Counted from the first letter of the stretch, positions 1 through 6,652 are shown. The stretch: DNA of 13,317 nt from Denitrobacterium detoxificans (GCF_015062615.1 NZ_SUUH01000010.1:1-13317); one strand, 5' to 3'. Program-made: numbers and translations. Notes: generated by a model not told the origin, from the sequence alone.

Positions 1-152
1 TCGAATTCTTCAGCAGCTGCGTTCAGCCCATACTCAAAGGATGTCGCAATATCTCCTAACTTACGCTGTTCCCAAGCGTAAGTAATGCATGTGGATGGGT
101 GGGTAGGGTCTAGCGTTTCGCATTCCTTAGCAGCCCCTTCCACTTCTTTGTA
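1..152 (-). CDS. Partial HsdS-like type I restriction specificity subunit, no clear start
   Basis: Reading leftwards on the minus strand from just after a TGA at 155-153, the frame is open to the window edge (about 50 codons). It translates to a segment containing TYAWEQRKLGDIA and then FEYGLNAAAEEF. The WEQRKLGD and EYGLNAAA strings are hallmarks of the start of a target-recognition domain in HsdS, the DNA-specificity subunit of type I restriction-modification enzymes. No in-frame ATG exists. The only possible start is GTG at 143-141, which has no Shine-Dalgarno sequence. A complete HsdS would normally have a conventional start a few residues before WEQRKLG. The fragment is therefore either a silent cassette of a shufflable hsdS locus or a truncated gene. 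It looks more A+T-rich than the genes to its right. Family identity is fairly sure; functional status is not. Confidence 0.68.
59..83. repeat. Perfect 8-bp inverted repeat (9-bp spacer) inside the HsdS-like frame
   Basis: The arms are ACTTACGC at 59-66 and GCGTAAGT at 76-83, with a 9-base spacer. The repeat falls on the codons for the conserved TYAWEQRKL block. The geometry of short arms around a small core resembles a tyrosine-recombinase crossover site, and hsdS shuffling loci are known to recombine in conserved stretches of this kind. That role is inference; a chance repeat or simple codon constraint is possible. Confidence 0.5.
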
Positions 153-169
153 TCATCCCAGTTGGCACG

Positions 170-178
170 TGCTAAAAT
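170..178 (+). promoter_or_regulatory. Extended -10 promoter for lemA
   Basis: TGCTAAAAT at 170-178 is an extended -10 (TGn plus TAAAAT). It would start transcription near 185, about 26 bases before the lemA start. No good -35 lies at 16-18 bp spacing. The same TGCTANNNT form precedes several other genes here. Confidence 0.5.
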
Positions 179-210
179 GACCTCAATGTAATTCGAGGGA
201 AGGGTCTCTC

Positions 211-762
211 ATGGTGGCAATTATCATTCTGGTCGTTGTCGTTGTGCTGGTGCTCATCGTTATCGGGCTGTTCAACAACCTGGTGAAGTTGCGCAACGCC
301 GTCGACAATGCCTGGGCTCAAATCGACGTCCAGCTCCAGCGTCGTCTCGATCTCATTCCGAACCTGGTGGAAACCGTGAAGGGCTACGCCGCGCATGAAA
401 GCAAGACGCTGCAGGCGGTTACCGAAGCGCGTACGGCATGCATGAACGCCGGCTCTCCCGAGGAAAAGATGGAAGCGAGCAACGCGCTTTCCGATACGCT
501 GAAGAACCTCTTTGCCGTCAGCGAGGCGTACCCCGACTTGAAGGCGAACCAGAACTTCATCGCGCTTCAGCAGGAGCTTTCCGAGACGGAAGACAAGATC
601 AGCTACATGCGCCAGAGCTTCAACGACACGGTTATGAAGTACAACAACGCTATCCAGACGTTCCCGGGCGTGCTCGTGGCGGGCCCCATGGGCTTCACGA
701 AGCGTCAGAGCTTTATCGCCAACGTTGGCGCCGATGTTGCTCCCCAGGTGAGCTTTAGCTAG
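211..762 (+). CDS. lemA: LemA family membrane-anchored protein
   Basis: A 183-residue protein with an N-terminal hydrophobic helix (residues about 2-22) followed by a long, mostly helical domain. The stretch around residues 38-62, containing QIDVQLQRRLDLIPNLVETV, is the LemA family signature. A second conserved part (KISYMRQSFNDTVMKYN, about 129-145) and the C-terminal FPG...FTKRQ.F region complete the family pattern. Length is normal for LemA. The ATG is preceded by GAGGGAAGGG ending 6 bases upstream, so the start is well supported. LemA proteins are anchored in the membrane with the helical domain on one side, and their biochemical role is unsettled. In many bacteria lemA sits beside a TPM-domain protein or an HtpX protease; here the partner is a small unrelated membrane protein 55 bp downstream, probably co-transcribed. 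Confidence 0.96.
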   Translation: MVAIIILVVVVVLVLIVIGLFNNLVKLRNAVDNAWAQIDVQLQRRLDLIPNLVETVKGYAAHESKTLQAVTEARTACMNAGSPEEKMEASNALSDTLKNLFAVSEAYPDLKANQNFIALQQELSETEDKISYMRQSFNDTVMKYNNAIQTFPGVLVAGPMGFTKRQSFIANVGADVAPQVSFS

Positions 763-817
763 GTCAACCGAATCATGGCCGCGCGCTTGTGTGGCCACGT
801 AGTAGAAAGGAAGCGGA

Positions 818-1213
818 ATGGTTGCACGTCTCTCGCGGATCATTCCGCTTCTCGTTGTTCTGGCGATCGTCGCGGCGGTCATTTACCTTGTGGCCGCATG
901 GCGTTATTCGCCCAATCGCGCAAAGATTATCCTCATTCGCGCGTTCACCGTCATCACGGGTGTCATTTCGGGTTTCTTTGTTTTGGCAACGGCCTATGCC
1001 GCCTTCGAGCAGAACTGGACGGCGGTCGAAATCGCTGCATCGTTCCTGGCCGTGGGCCTTATCGGCCTGGCCATCACGCTCATCTGCCGTTGGGTGTTCC
1101 TGCGGCATCATCCTAACTATCAGCAGGAGGCCGTTCCCACGACTACCGTTTCTTCGGGCGGCCTGCTCCGCGCCGTGCTTCAGCGCCTGTTGGCTTCCTT
1201 CCTGCGCCGCTAG
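818..1213 (+). CDS. Small three-helix membrane protein, function unknown
   Basis: A 131-residue protein that I do not recognise. Hydrophobic segments at about residues 9-27, 36-63 and 72-94 predict three membrane helices. A hydrophilic stretch follows, then a basic, possibly amphipathic tail (LLRAVLQRLLASFLRR). The ATG has a good ribosome site (AGAAAGGAAG, ending 5 bases upstream). It lies 55 bp after lemA with no terminator visible between, so the two probably share a transcript. Its last 71 bases (1143-1213) overlap the 3' end of the convergent radical SAM gene. That overlap affects only the tails of both proteins, which look poorly constrained. Gene reality is supported by the ribosome site, the ordered membrane topology and the operon position. 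Confidence 0.78.
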   Translation: MVARLSRIIPLLVVLAIVAAVIYLVAAWRYSPNRAKIILIRAFTVITGVISGFFVLATAYAAFEQNWTAVEIAASFLAVGLIGLAITLICRWVFLRHHPNYQQEAVPTTTVSSGGLLRAVLQRLLASFLRR

Positions 1214-3233
1214 CTCCGCCATTGCGGCGGTTACCTTGGGTTTTGCTTCCTTGTTTCGAGCTCGTGTTGCGCGACGTGCGCTTGTCGTTGCGTGTGCTGC
1301 CCGAACGCCGCTCGCCGCGTGAGCCGTTTGCATGCTGCGACCCACCGTGCTTGGCCTGCGCGCCCTTGCCTTTGCCGTGGCCACGCCCTGCCTGTCCGGG
1401 CTTTCCGCCATGCTGCGCGTTCTTGCCGCCCTTCGGCCCCTTCGCGTCTGCGGGTCGCACCAAGCATTTCGCATCGAACCCAATAAGATCCTCGCGTCCT
1501 GCCTTTATGAGCGCCTCGCGCACGAGGGCGTGGTTCTTTGGGTTGCGGTACTGAATGAGCGCGCGCTGCAGCGCCTTTTCATGCGGGCTGGTGGCGCAGT
1601 ACACGTGCTCCATGGTGCGCGGGTCGAGCCCCGTGTAGTAGATGCACGTGGATACCGTGGATGGCGTGGGGTAGAAGTCGCTTACCTGTTCGGGGTTGAA
1701 CCCTAGATCGCGGCAGAATTCCGCCAGTTCAACGGCTTCCTTCAGCGTGCTGCCGGGGTGGCTTGACATCAGGTAGGGCAATACGTACTGCTCCTTGCCG
1801 GCTTGCTTGCTTGCGCGGTTGAACTCGCGTACGAATTGCTCGTACATGGCGTGCGGTGGCTTGCCCATGACGTTCAGCACCGTCTCGCTGATGTGCTCGG
1901 GAGCCAAACGCAACTGACCGCTCGTGTGGTGCGCAGCCAGTTCTCGAATGAACGTGTGGTCGCTGTCGAGCACGGCGTAATCGAAGCGGATGCCGCTGCG
2001 GATGAACACCTTTTTCACGCCAGGTAGCGCCCGCAGCTCGCGTAGCAGCTGCACGTAGTCTTCGTGCGTCACGCGTAGTTGCTTGCAAGGCTTCGGCGAA
2101 AGGCAGCGACGATTCGTGCAAGCGCCGGCCTTTTCCTGCTTGGCGCATGCGGGAATGCGGAAGTTCGCGGTAGGGCCGCCCACGTCGTGAATGTAACCCC
2201 TGAACTCGGGGTCCTTCGTCATTTCGCGCGCTTCTTCCAGGATGGATTCGTGGCTGCGTGCCTGGATGATGCGTCCCTGGTGGAAGTTGAGCGCACAGAA
2301 TGCGCATTCGCCTAGGCAGCCACGATTGCTAGCCAGCGAAAACTTCACCTCGCGGATAGCTGGAATGCCGCCAGCAGCTTCGTAGCTGGGGTGATACGTG
2401 CGCTCGTAGGGCAGGCGATACACCGCGTCCAACTCTTCGGTGGTAAGCGGCGTGGCGGGTGCGTTCTGCACCACGTATACATCGTGGTCGTAGGGTTCTA
2501 CCAGCGTATGAGCCGAATACGGGTTCAAGTTGCGACACTGCTCGCCGAAGCTGCGCGCGTATTCCTCCTTGTTATCCAGCATGCTCTGGTAGCTGGGAAG
2601 CACAATGGGCTCGTATAGATGCTCTAGGCTGCGCGTGCGGAATACGGTGCCGGGAATGAACGTGAGGTCGTGCACGGAAAGCCCCGATGCCAGCGCGTCG
2701 GAGATCTCCACCACCGAATGCTCGCCCATGCCATACGAGATGATGTCGGCGCCCGAATCCAGCAGAATGGACCGCTTCAGCTTGTCCGACCAATAGTCGT
2801 AATGGGCCAGGCGACGCAGGCTTGCCTCGATACCGCCCAAGATGATGGGCGTCTCTTTGTATGTACGGCGAATGAGGTTGCCGTATACCACGCAGGCGTG
2901 ATCGGGGCGCAGGCCCATTTCGCCGCCAGGGGAGTAGAAGTCGTTCTTGCGGCGTCGCTTTGCCACCGTGTAGTGGTTCACCATGGAATCCATGTTTCCG
3001 GCGGAGACGATGAATCCCAGGCGAGGCTCGCCGAACACGTTGATGCTTTCGGGGTCGCGCCAATCGGGTTGGCAGATGATGCCCACGCGATAGCCATGCG
3101 CTTCTAGCAGGCGCGAGATGATGGCCATGCCGAATGACGGGTGGTCAACGTATGCGTCGCCGCATACGTACGCGAAGTCTACGGCATCCCAGCCGCGCTC
3201 GCGCATGTCGGCGTACGTCATAGGTAGGAACAT
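1143..3233 (-). CDS. YgiQ family radical SAM protein
   Basis: A 696-residue member of the YgiQ (UPF0313) radical SAM family, whose substrate is unknown. Counting from the chosen start, the [4Fe-4S]-binding CxxxCxxC motif is at C306, C310 and C313 (RGCLGECAFCALNFHQGR). The family's further cysteines are also present (C363, C372, C377, C383), and the conserved SDFYPTPSTVST block is at about 518-529. A B12-binding-like N-terminal region precedes the barrel. I chose ATG at 3233-3231 because AAGGAGA lies just upstream and the protein then begins MFLPMTYADM, as relatives do; a start 32 codons earlier at 3329 would add a non-conserved stretch. After about residue 597 there is a roughly 100-residue Gly/Lys/Arg/Ser/Gln-rich low-complexity tail. 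The 3' end overlaps the convergent membrane-protein gene by 71 bp. Confidence 0.95.
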   Translation of the reverse strand: MFLPMTYADMRERGWDAVDFAYVCGDAYVDHPSFGMAIISRLLEAHGYRVGIICQPDWRDPESINVFGEPRLGFIVSAGNMDSMVNHYTVAKRRRKNDFYSPGGEMGLRPDHACVVYGNLIRRTYKETPIILGGIEASLRRLAHYDYWSDKLKRSILLDSGADIISYGMGEHSVVEISDALASGLSVHDLTFIPGTVFRTRSLEHLYEPIVLPSYQSMLDNKEEYARSFGEQCRNLNPYSAHTLVEPYDHDVYVVQNAPATPLTTEELDAVYRLPYERTYHPSYEAAGGIPAIREVKFSLASNRGCLGECAFCALNFHQGRIIQARSHESILEEAREMTKDPEFRGYIHDVGGPTANFRIPACAKQEKAGACTNRRCLSPKPCKQLRVTHEDYVQLLRELRALPGVKKVFIRSGIRFDYAVLDSDHTFIRELAAHHTSGQLRLAPEHISETVLNVMGKPPHAMYEQFVREFNRASKQAGKEQYVLPYLMSSHPGSTLKEAVELAEFCRDLGFNPEQVSDFYPTPSTVSTCIYYTGLDPRTMEHVYCATSPHEKALQRALIQYRNPKNHALVREALIKAGREDLIGFDAKCLVRPADAKGPKGGKNAQHGGKPGQAGRGHGKGKGAQAKHGGSQHANGSRGERRSGSTRNDKRTSRNTSSKQGSKTQGNRRNGGASGAGRKPTGAEARRGAGRPKKR

Positions 3234-3284
3234 GCTTCTCCTTCGTGTCTGTTCGGCGAATGGCTCTAGACGAATCTTTCGCTT

Positions 3285-3293
3285 TGCTATACT
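3285..3293 (+). promoter_or_regulatory. Extended -10 promoter for the PiT gene
   Basis: TGCTATACT at 3285-3293 is a near-perfect extended -10 in the divergent gap between the radical SAM gene and the phosphate transporter. Transcription would begin near 3300. No convincing -35 is visible. Confidence 0.55.
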
Positions 3294-3311
3294 AATGCAG
3301 CTCTCAGATAT

Positions 3312-3329
3312 TTGCCGCTGGCGCGGCAA
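3312..3329 (+). promoter_or_regulatory. Hairpin in the 5' leader of the PiT gene
   Basis: TTGCCGC (3312-3318) pairs perfectly with GCGGCAA (3323-3329) around a TGGC loop, and three more outer pairs form if one T is bulged. It lies between the predicted transcription start (about 3300) and the ribosome site AAAGG at 3336-3340. It has no following T-run, so it is not a terminator. It may stabilise the message or modulate translation. Confidence 0.4.
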
Positions 3330-3346
3330 TATGCGAAAGGTAAACG

Positions 3347-4396
3347 TTGGATTTATCTCTAGCGGCCGTAATTGGCCTTATGGCAACTTATCCTGCTCTC
3401 GCCATCATTATCGTCCTCGTGATCGGCGTGACGCTTGTCTCGGGCGCAACCGACGCGCCCAATGCTATCGCTACCGCCGTAGCCACGCGCGTCCTTAGCC
3501 CCGGCGTCGCCCTTACGTTGGCGGCCGTCTTCAACTTCATTGGCCTCATCGGCATGACCTATATCTCTACTGCCGTTGCCCACACCATGTTCTCCATGGT
3601 TGATTTCTCGGGCGATACGCATCAGGCGCTCATGGCGTTAATGGCCTCCATGATTGGCTCCATCGCATGGGGCGTGTTCTGCTGGTTCTTCGGCATTCCG
3701 TGCTCGAAGTCGCATTCGCTCATTGCGGGCATCACCGGTGGCGCCGTTGCCGTGAACGGTTGGGCGGGCGTCGTTCCCGCCGAATGGGCCAAGGTTGTCT
3801 ATGGTCTGCTCTTTTCCCTGTTTGCGGGCTTTTTCCTGGGATGGTTGAACACGAAGCTCGCCGCGAAGTTCCTTTCGGGCGTCGATAGGCGCAAGGGCAA
3901 TCGCGTTGCCGATATCCTGCAGGACATCTTCGCATGCATGCTGGCCTTTCTGCATGGCGCCCAAGACGGTCAGAAGTTCATGTCCATCGGCCTCATGGGC
4001 ATGGCCATGGCAATGGGCATGGAGTCTACGGGGTCCGATGGCTTCCCCATATGGCTCATGATCATCTGCTCTGCGGCCATTTCCCTGGGTACGTTCATCG
4101 GCGGCAAGCGCATCATCAAGTCGGTTGCCATGGACATGGTGGCCATGGAAAAGTACCAGGGTGCTGCCGCTTCGGCCTCCACCGTCATCACGCTGTTCAT
4201 CTCCAGCATCACGGGTATGCCCGTTTCCACCTCGCATTGCTCCACTTCGGCCATTATGGGTGTGGGTGCGGGTAAGAATCTGCGTGGCGTGAACTGGGGC
4301 ATTGCGCGTAGCATGGTGCTCGCCTGGGTCATTACGTTCCCCGCATGCGGCATCATTGGCTTTGCGCTTGCGCGCGTTTTCATGCTCTTCTTCTAG
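3347..4396 (+). CDS. PiT family inorganic phosphate transporter
   Basis: A 349-residue polytopic membrane protein of the PiT family, which takes up phosphate (or metal-phosphate) with a cation. Two inverted halves are visible. The first carries GATDAPNAIATAVATRVLSP (33-52) and PCSKSHSLI (118-126). The second carries FLHGAQDGQKFM (201-212) and MPVSTSHCSTS (291-301). These match the duplicated PiT signatures, but the usual Asn next to the conserved Asp is Thr in repeat 1 (GATD) and Gln in repeat 2 (GAQD). The start appears to be TTG at 3347, with AAAGG 6 bases upstream; an ATG at 3380 would cut into the first helix. The ATG radical SAM gene diverges from the same gap. The specific metal or phosphate preference cannot be read from sequence. 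Confidence 0.94.
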   Translation: MDLSLAAVIGLMATYPALAIIIVLVIGVTLVSGATDAPNAIATAVATRVLSPGVALTLAAVFNFIGLIGMTYISTAVAHTMFSMVDFSGDTHQALMALMASMIGSIAWGVFCWFFGIPCSKSHSLIAGITGGAVAVNGWAGVVPAEWAKVVYGLLFSLFAGFFLGWLNTKLAAKFLSGVDRRKGNRVADILQDIFACMLAFLHGAQDGQKFMSIGLMGMAMAMGMESTGSDGFPIWLMIICSAAISLGTFIGGKRIIKSVAMDMVAMEKYQGAAASASTVITLFISSITGMPVSTSHCSTSAIMGVGAGKNLRGVNWGIARSMVLAWVITFPACGIIGFALARVFMLFF

Positions 4397-4468
4397 TGCG
4401 CCCAGCCTCCGCTCTCTTCTCGTTTGGGGTATCCTTGTAGCAGGGATAGTTCGACGAAGGGGGCAACC

Positions 4469-5383
4469 ATGTCGAATTCTGAAACCGCTTCACCTTCTCA
4501 GCAGCCTGGCAATGCGCAGGGGCAGCCGCCCGCGAATGATGCGCAGCAGCAAGGTGCGCTCAATCAGGCTGGTCAAGCACCTGCACAAGCACCTGCGTCC
4601 AACACGCCGGGCATCGAGCATTTGGGCTACGCCGGCATGGACATCCCCATCTTTCGCCAGTCCAGCAACGACTTGTTTGTAGCGCTTCAGCCTCCACAGG
4701 CGTTGCCGTATGTCATGGCACCTCATGGCATGCCTCCCCAGCAGATCGTGGATTTCTTTGCCGCCCACGTTCCCGAAGTGGAGGACATGCGTGCGAAGAT
4801 GATCAAGCGATTCCAGAAGAGCCCGTCCATGAAGTGCCTGTATCGCACGGGCGACGTAGCCTACGTCATGGGGCGCCCGTTCATGCTGCACGTCAACCCG
4901 CTGAAGATGGGCGGCGGCATGAGCGGCAAGCATCGTGCCACGCGTGGGCGTGCCACGGTGAAGTTCGAAGCAAATACCGACATCAGCAAGCTCACGCTCT
5001 ATGTGGTGAATCCACGCAGCTACGACCAGGTGCGCACCGCATTTCTCTCGTATGCCAATCGCGTCATCATGAATAACGCAGTGGGCCTGGTGGGCACGTG
5101 CATGCAGGGCCTGGCGGAAGAACCGCCTGCCCAGCCTCTTGCCGTGCGCATGAAGCCGTTGCGTCATGGGTGGTCGCATTACGAAAATGGCTGTCTTTGG
5201 CTTTCCGACGAGCTCGTGGCCTATCCGGTTGATTGTCTGGTCTGGGCCATTTGGACTGGCCTAATGCCGCTTGCCACCAAGCCAGAGGCACAGCAGCAGG
5301 AATACCTTGCATCCATGTTGCCGGGTTGGAAGCGTGCGAGCGAGATTCTTGCCAATAGGGAAGAGCCGTTCAGCAACCAGTAA
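4469..5383 (+). CDS. YgjP/DUF45-like protein lacking the metallopeptidase zinc site
   Basis: A 304-residue protein. Residues 1-48 are a Gln/Ala/Pro-rich disordered stretch. From about residue 78 to the end the layout follows YgjP-like (DUF45, SprT-related) proteins. PHGMPPQQIVDFFAAH (85-100) matches the N-terminal segment, and YRTGDVAYVMGRPFMLHV (125-142) matches the usual 'dG..i.y.G..y.L.v' block. RMKPLRHGWSHYENGCLWLS (227-246) occupies the place of the RWGSCS strand pair, and YPVDCLVWAIWTGLMPLATK (252-271) the place of the helix normally reading V.HELAH and then NHS. The HExxH residues are W259, A260 and T263, and the third ligand position is not His. LPGWKRASEIL (284-294) matches the usual ending. 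The ATG has AAGGGGG 5 bases upstream. I infer a non-catalytic, probably binding or regulatory, descendant. An ordinary annotation would call it a metallopeptidase. Confidence 0.75.
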   Translation: MSNSETASPSQQPGNAQGQPPANDAQQQGALNQAGQAPAQAPASNTPGIEHLGYAGMDIPIFRQSSNDLFVALQPPQALPYVMAPHGMPPQQIVDFFAAHVPEVEDMRAKMIKRFQKSPSMKCLYRTGDVAYVMGRPFMLHVNPLKMGGGMSGKHRATRGRATVKFEANTDISKLTLYVVNPRSYDQVRTAFLSYANRVIMNNAVGLVGTCMQGLAEEPPAQPLAVRMKPLRHGWSHYENGCLWLSDELVAYPVDCLVWAIWTGLMPLATKPEAQQQEYLASMLPGWKRASEILANREEPFSNQ

Positions 5384-5448
5384 GCCTTACCTGCCTTTCG
5401 GATTCCCTCTGTTTGATTGACATGGCCGCCGTTTTTCGTTGCGCGTGG

Positions 5449-5459
5449 GGGATAATACC
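5449..5459 (+). promoter_or_regulatory. Possible -10 enclosed by a GGGG/CCCC repeat upstream of mntP
   Basis: GATAAT at 5451-5456 is a reasonable -10 in the 112-bp gap before mntP. It is flanked by a run of Gs on the left and CCCC starting at 5458, so the element sits between short inverted arms. The TTGACA at 5417-5422 is 28 bp away, too far to be its -35. Promoter or operator status is tentative. Confidence 0.25.
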
Positions 5460-5495
5460 CCGTTGCAGGCGTATGGGATGCGGAAGGAATGTACG

Positions 5496-6068
5496 GTGAA
5501 TTATGTCGAGATTGCCCTTATAGGCGTGGGCCTGTCCATGGACGCATTTGCCGTGGCCATTTGCAAGGGCCTTGGCATGAAGCGCGTCAATATGCGCCAT
5601 GCCTTGGTGATCGCCTTGTTCTTCGGCGGCTTTCAGGCGCTGATGCCGTTTCTGGGCTGGGCACTGGGCACGCAGTTCGCTTCGCTTGTGGAGCCGGTGG
5701 ACCATTGGATTGCCTTTGGCCTGCTTTTGTTCGTGGGTGGCAAGATGCTGTGGGATGCCTTCCACGAAGACGACGACCAAGACGAAAACGAGTTTCGCCT
5801 CGACATCCCCGAGCTATTCATGCTTGCCATCGCCACGTCCATCGACGCTCTGGCCGTGGGCGTTTCCTTCGCCTTTCTTCGCGTCGATATTGCGCCTGCT
5901 ATTTCCATCATCGGATGCATTACCTTTGCGCTCTCGCTCGTGGGCGTCGTGGTGGGTAATCGTTTCGGCGCGCGCTACGAGCGCCCCTCCACCATTGCGG
6001 GAGGTATTGTGCTGATTCTCCTCGGGTTTAAGATACTCCTTGAACATCTGGGGGTTTTGGTGCTATAG
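5496..6068 (+). CDS. mntP: Manganese efflux pump MntP
   Basis: A 190-residue inner-membrane protein that exports Mn(II). It has the MntP (DUF204) duplication of three helices each. SMDAFAVAICKG (14-25) in helix 1 and SIDALAVGVSFAF (115-127) in helix 4 carry the conserved membrane aspartates D16 and D117. Between the halves is an acidic cytoplasmic loop (EDDDQDENEF, 91-100). Length is close to the E. coli protein. I chose GTG at 5496 because AAGGA (5484-5488) is 7 bases upstream and the protein then begins NYVEIALIGVGLSMD; the ATG at 5478 lacks such a site. No yybP-ykoY manganese riboswitch is recognisable in the 112-bp upstream gap. The position after the YgjP-like gene may or may not reflect shared transcription. 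Confidence 0.94.
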   Translation: MNYVEIALIGVGLSMDAFAVAICKGLGMKRVNMRHALVIALFFGGFQALMPFLGWALGTQFASLVEPVDHWIAFGLLLFVGGKMLWDAFHEDDDQDENEFRLDIPELFMLAIATSIDALAVGVSFAFLRVDIAPAISIIGCITFALSLVGVVVGNRFGARYERPSTIAGGIVLILLGFKILLEHLGVLVL

Positions 6069-6115
6069 GGTACATTTATGAATTGATGGCACGTTCGTGT
6101 GAGCGGGTGGTAGAC

Positions 6116-6583
6116 ATGGCGACGCAGTTTCGCTTTGCTGAGGAGAAGGATGCAGGCAAGGTCCTGTATTTCATACAGCGTTTCGCCGACTTCCAGAAGT
6201 CGGGTGATTCCGTTGTGGCCACCGAAGAATTGCTGCGCACCTGGATGTTCCAGCACAAGGCTGCCGAGGCCTTCTTCGCCATGGAGGGCGAAAAGGAAAT
6301 CGGATTCGTGCTGTTCAATCATGGTTTTTCGGCCCACAAGGGTCGTCCTTCCATCTATCTGGAATGCATCTACGTACTGCCCGAATATCGTGGCATGGGC
6401 GTAGGCACCGAACTCATGCACGAGCTTTCCCGCATTGCCCGCGAGCGCGATTACGTGCGCGTGGAAGGCTGTGCTCCCGATTGGAATCCTGGTTCGGGTC
6501 GTTTCTACAATAGTCTGGGAGCCGAAGAGCTGAATGGCTGGACGCTCTATCGCATTCAGGGCGAAGCATTAAGCCAGCTCTAA
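6116..6583 (+). CDS. GNAT family N-acetyltransferase (diamine acetyltransferase-like)
   Basis: A 155-residue single-domain GNAT enzyme that transfers acetyl from acetyl-CoA to an amine. The acetyl-CoA pyrophosphate loop is YRGMGVG (91-97), in the R-x-x-G-x-G form. Other family landmarks are IYLECIYVLPEYRG (80-93), DWN (122-124), RFYNSLGAE (129-137) and GWTLYRIQGE (141-150). The overall pattern resembles the bacterial spermidine/diamine or thialysine acetyltransferase group, but the substrate cannot be assigned. I chose ATG at 6116, which gives a normal family N-terminus and has GGGTGG upstream. TTG at 6083 and ATG at 6086 would add about ten residues and lack a ribosome site. It follows mntP by only 47 bp with no terminator seen, so co-transcription is plausible. 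Confidence 0.92.
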   Translation: MATQFRFAEEKDAGKVLYFIQRFADFQKSGDSVVATEELLRTWMFQHKAAEAFFAMEGEKEIGFVLFNHGFSAHKGRPSIYLECIYVLPEYRGMGVGTELMHELSRIARERDYVRVEGCAPDWNPGSGRFYNSLGAEELNGWTLYRIQGEALSQL

Positions 6584-6634
6584 CGCACTTTTTGTGTGTA
6601 GTGCGCGGGTGGCATCCGCTCACCTGCCTCAACC

Positions 6635-6652
6635 ATCCGCTTAGCGGATTTT
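6635..6652 (+). terminator. Short hairpin with T-run upstream of eno
   Basis: ATCCGC (6635-6640) and GCGGAT (6644-6649) form a 6-bp stem with a 3-base loop, followed by TTT to 6652. It is a weak intrinsic-terminator candidate for the acetyltransferase transcript. A second copy of ATCCGCT at 6614-6620 could pair with the same 3' arm, giving an alternative fold. Confidence 0.4.

Noticed and set aside
110..211. Short minus-strand frame in a second register over the HsdS fragment
   Set aside because: It has no start codon, a stop at each end and no recognisable family. The HsdS-matching register is clearly the meaningful one.
5417..5422. TTGACA as the -35 of mntP
   Set aside because: The nearest -10-like hexamer is 28 bp away, and nothing suitable lies at 16-18 bp.
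5384..5495. Possible yybP-ykoY manganese riboswitch before mntP
   Set aside because: The 112-bp gap lacks the paired internal-loop sequences of that class, and no second terminator/antiterminator fold was found.
6584..6605. CGCAC/GTGCG hairpin directly after the acetyltransferase stop
   Set aside because: It has only 5 bp with a 12-base loop and no following T-run, too weak to call a terminator.
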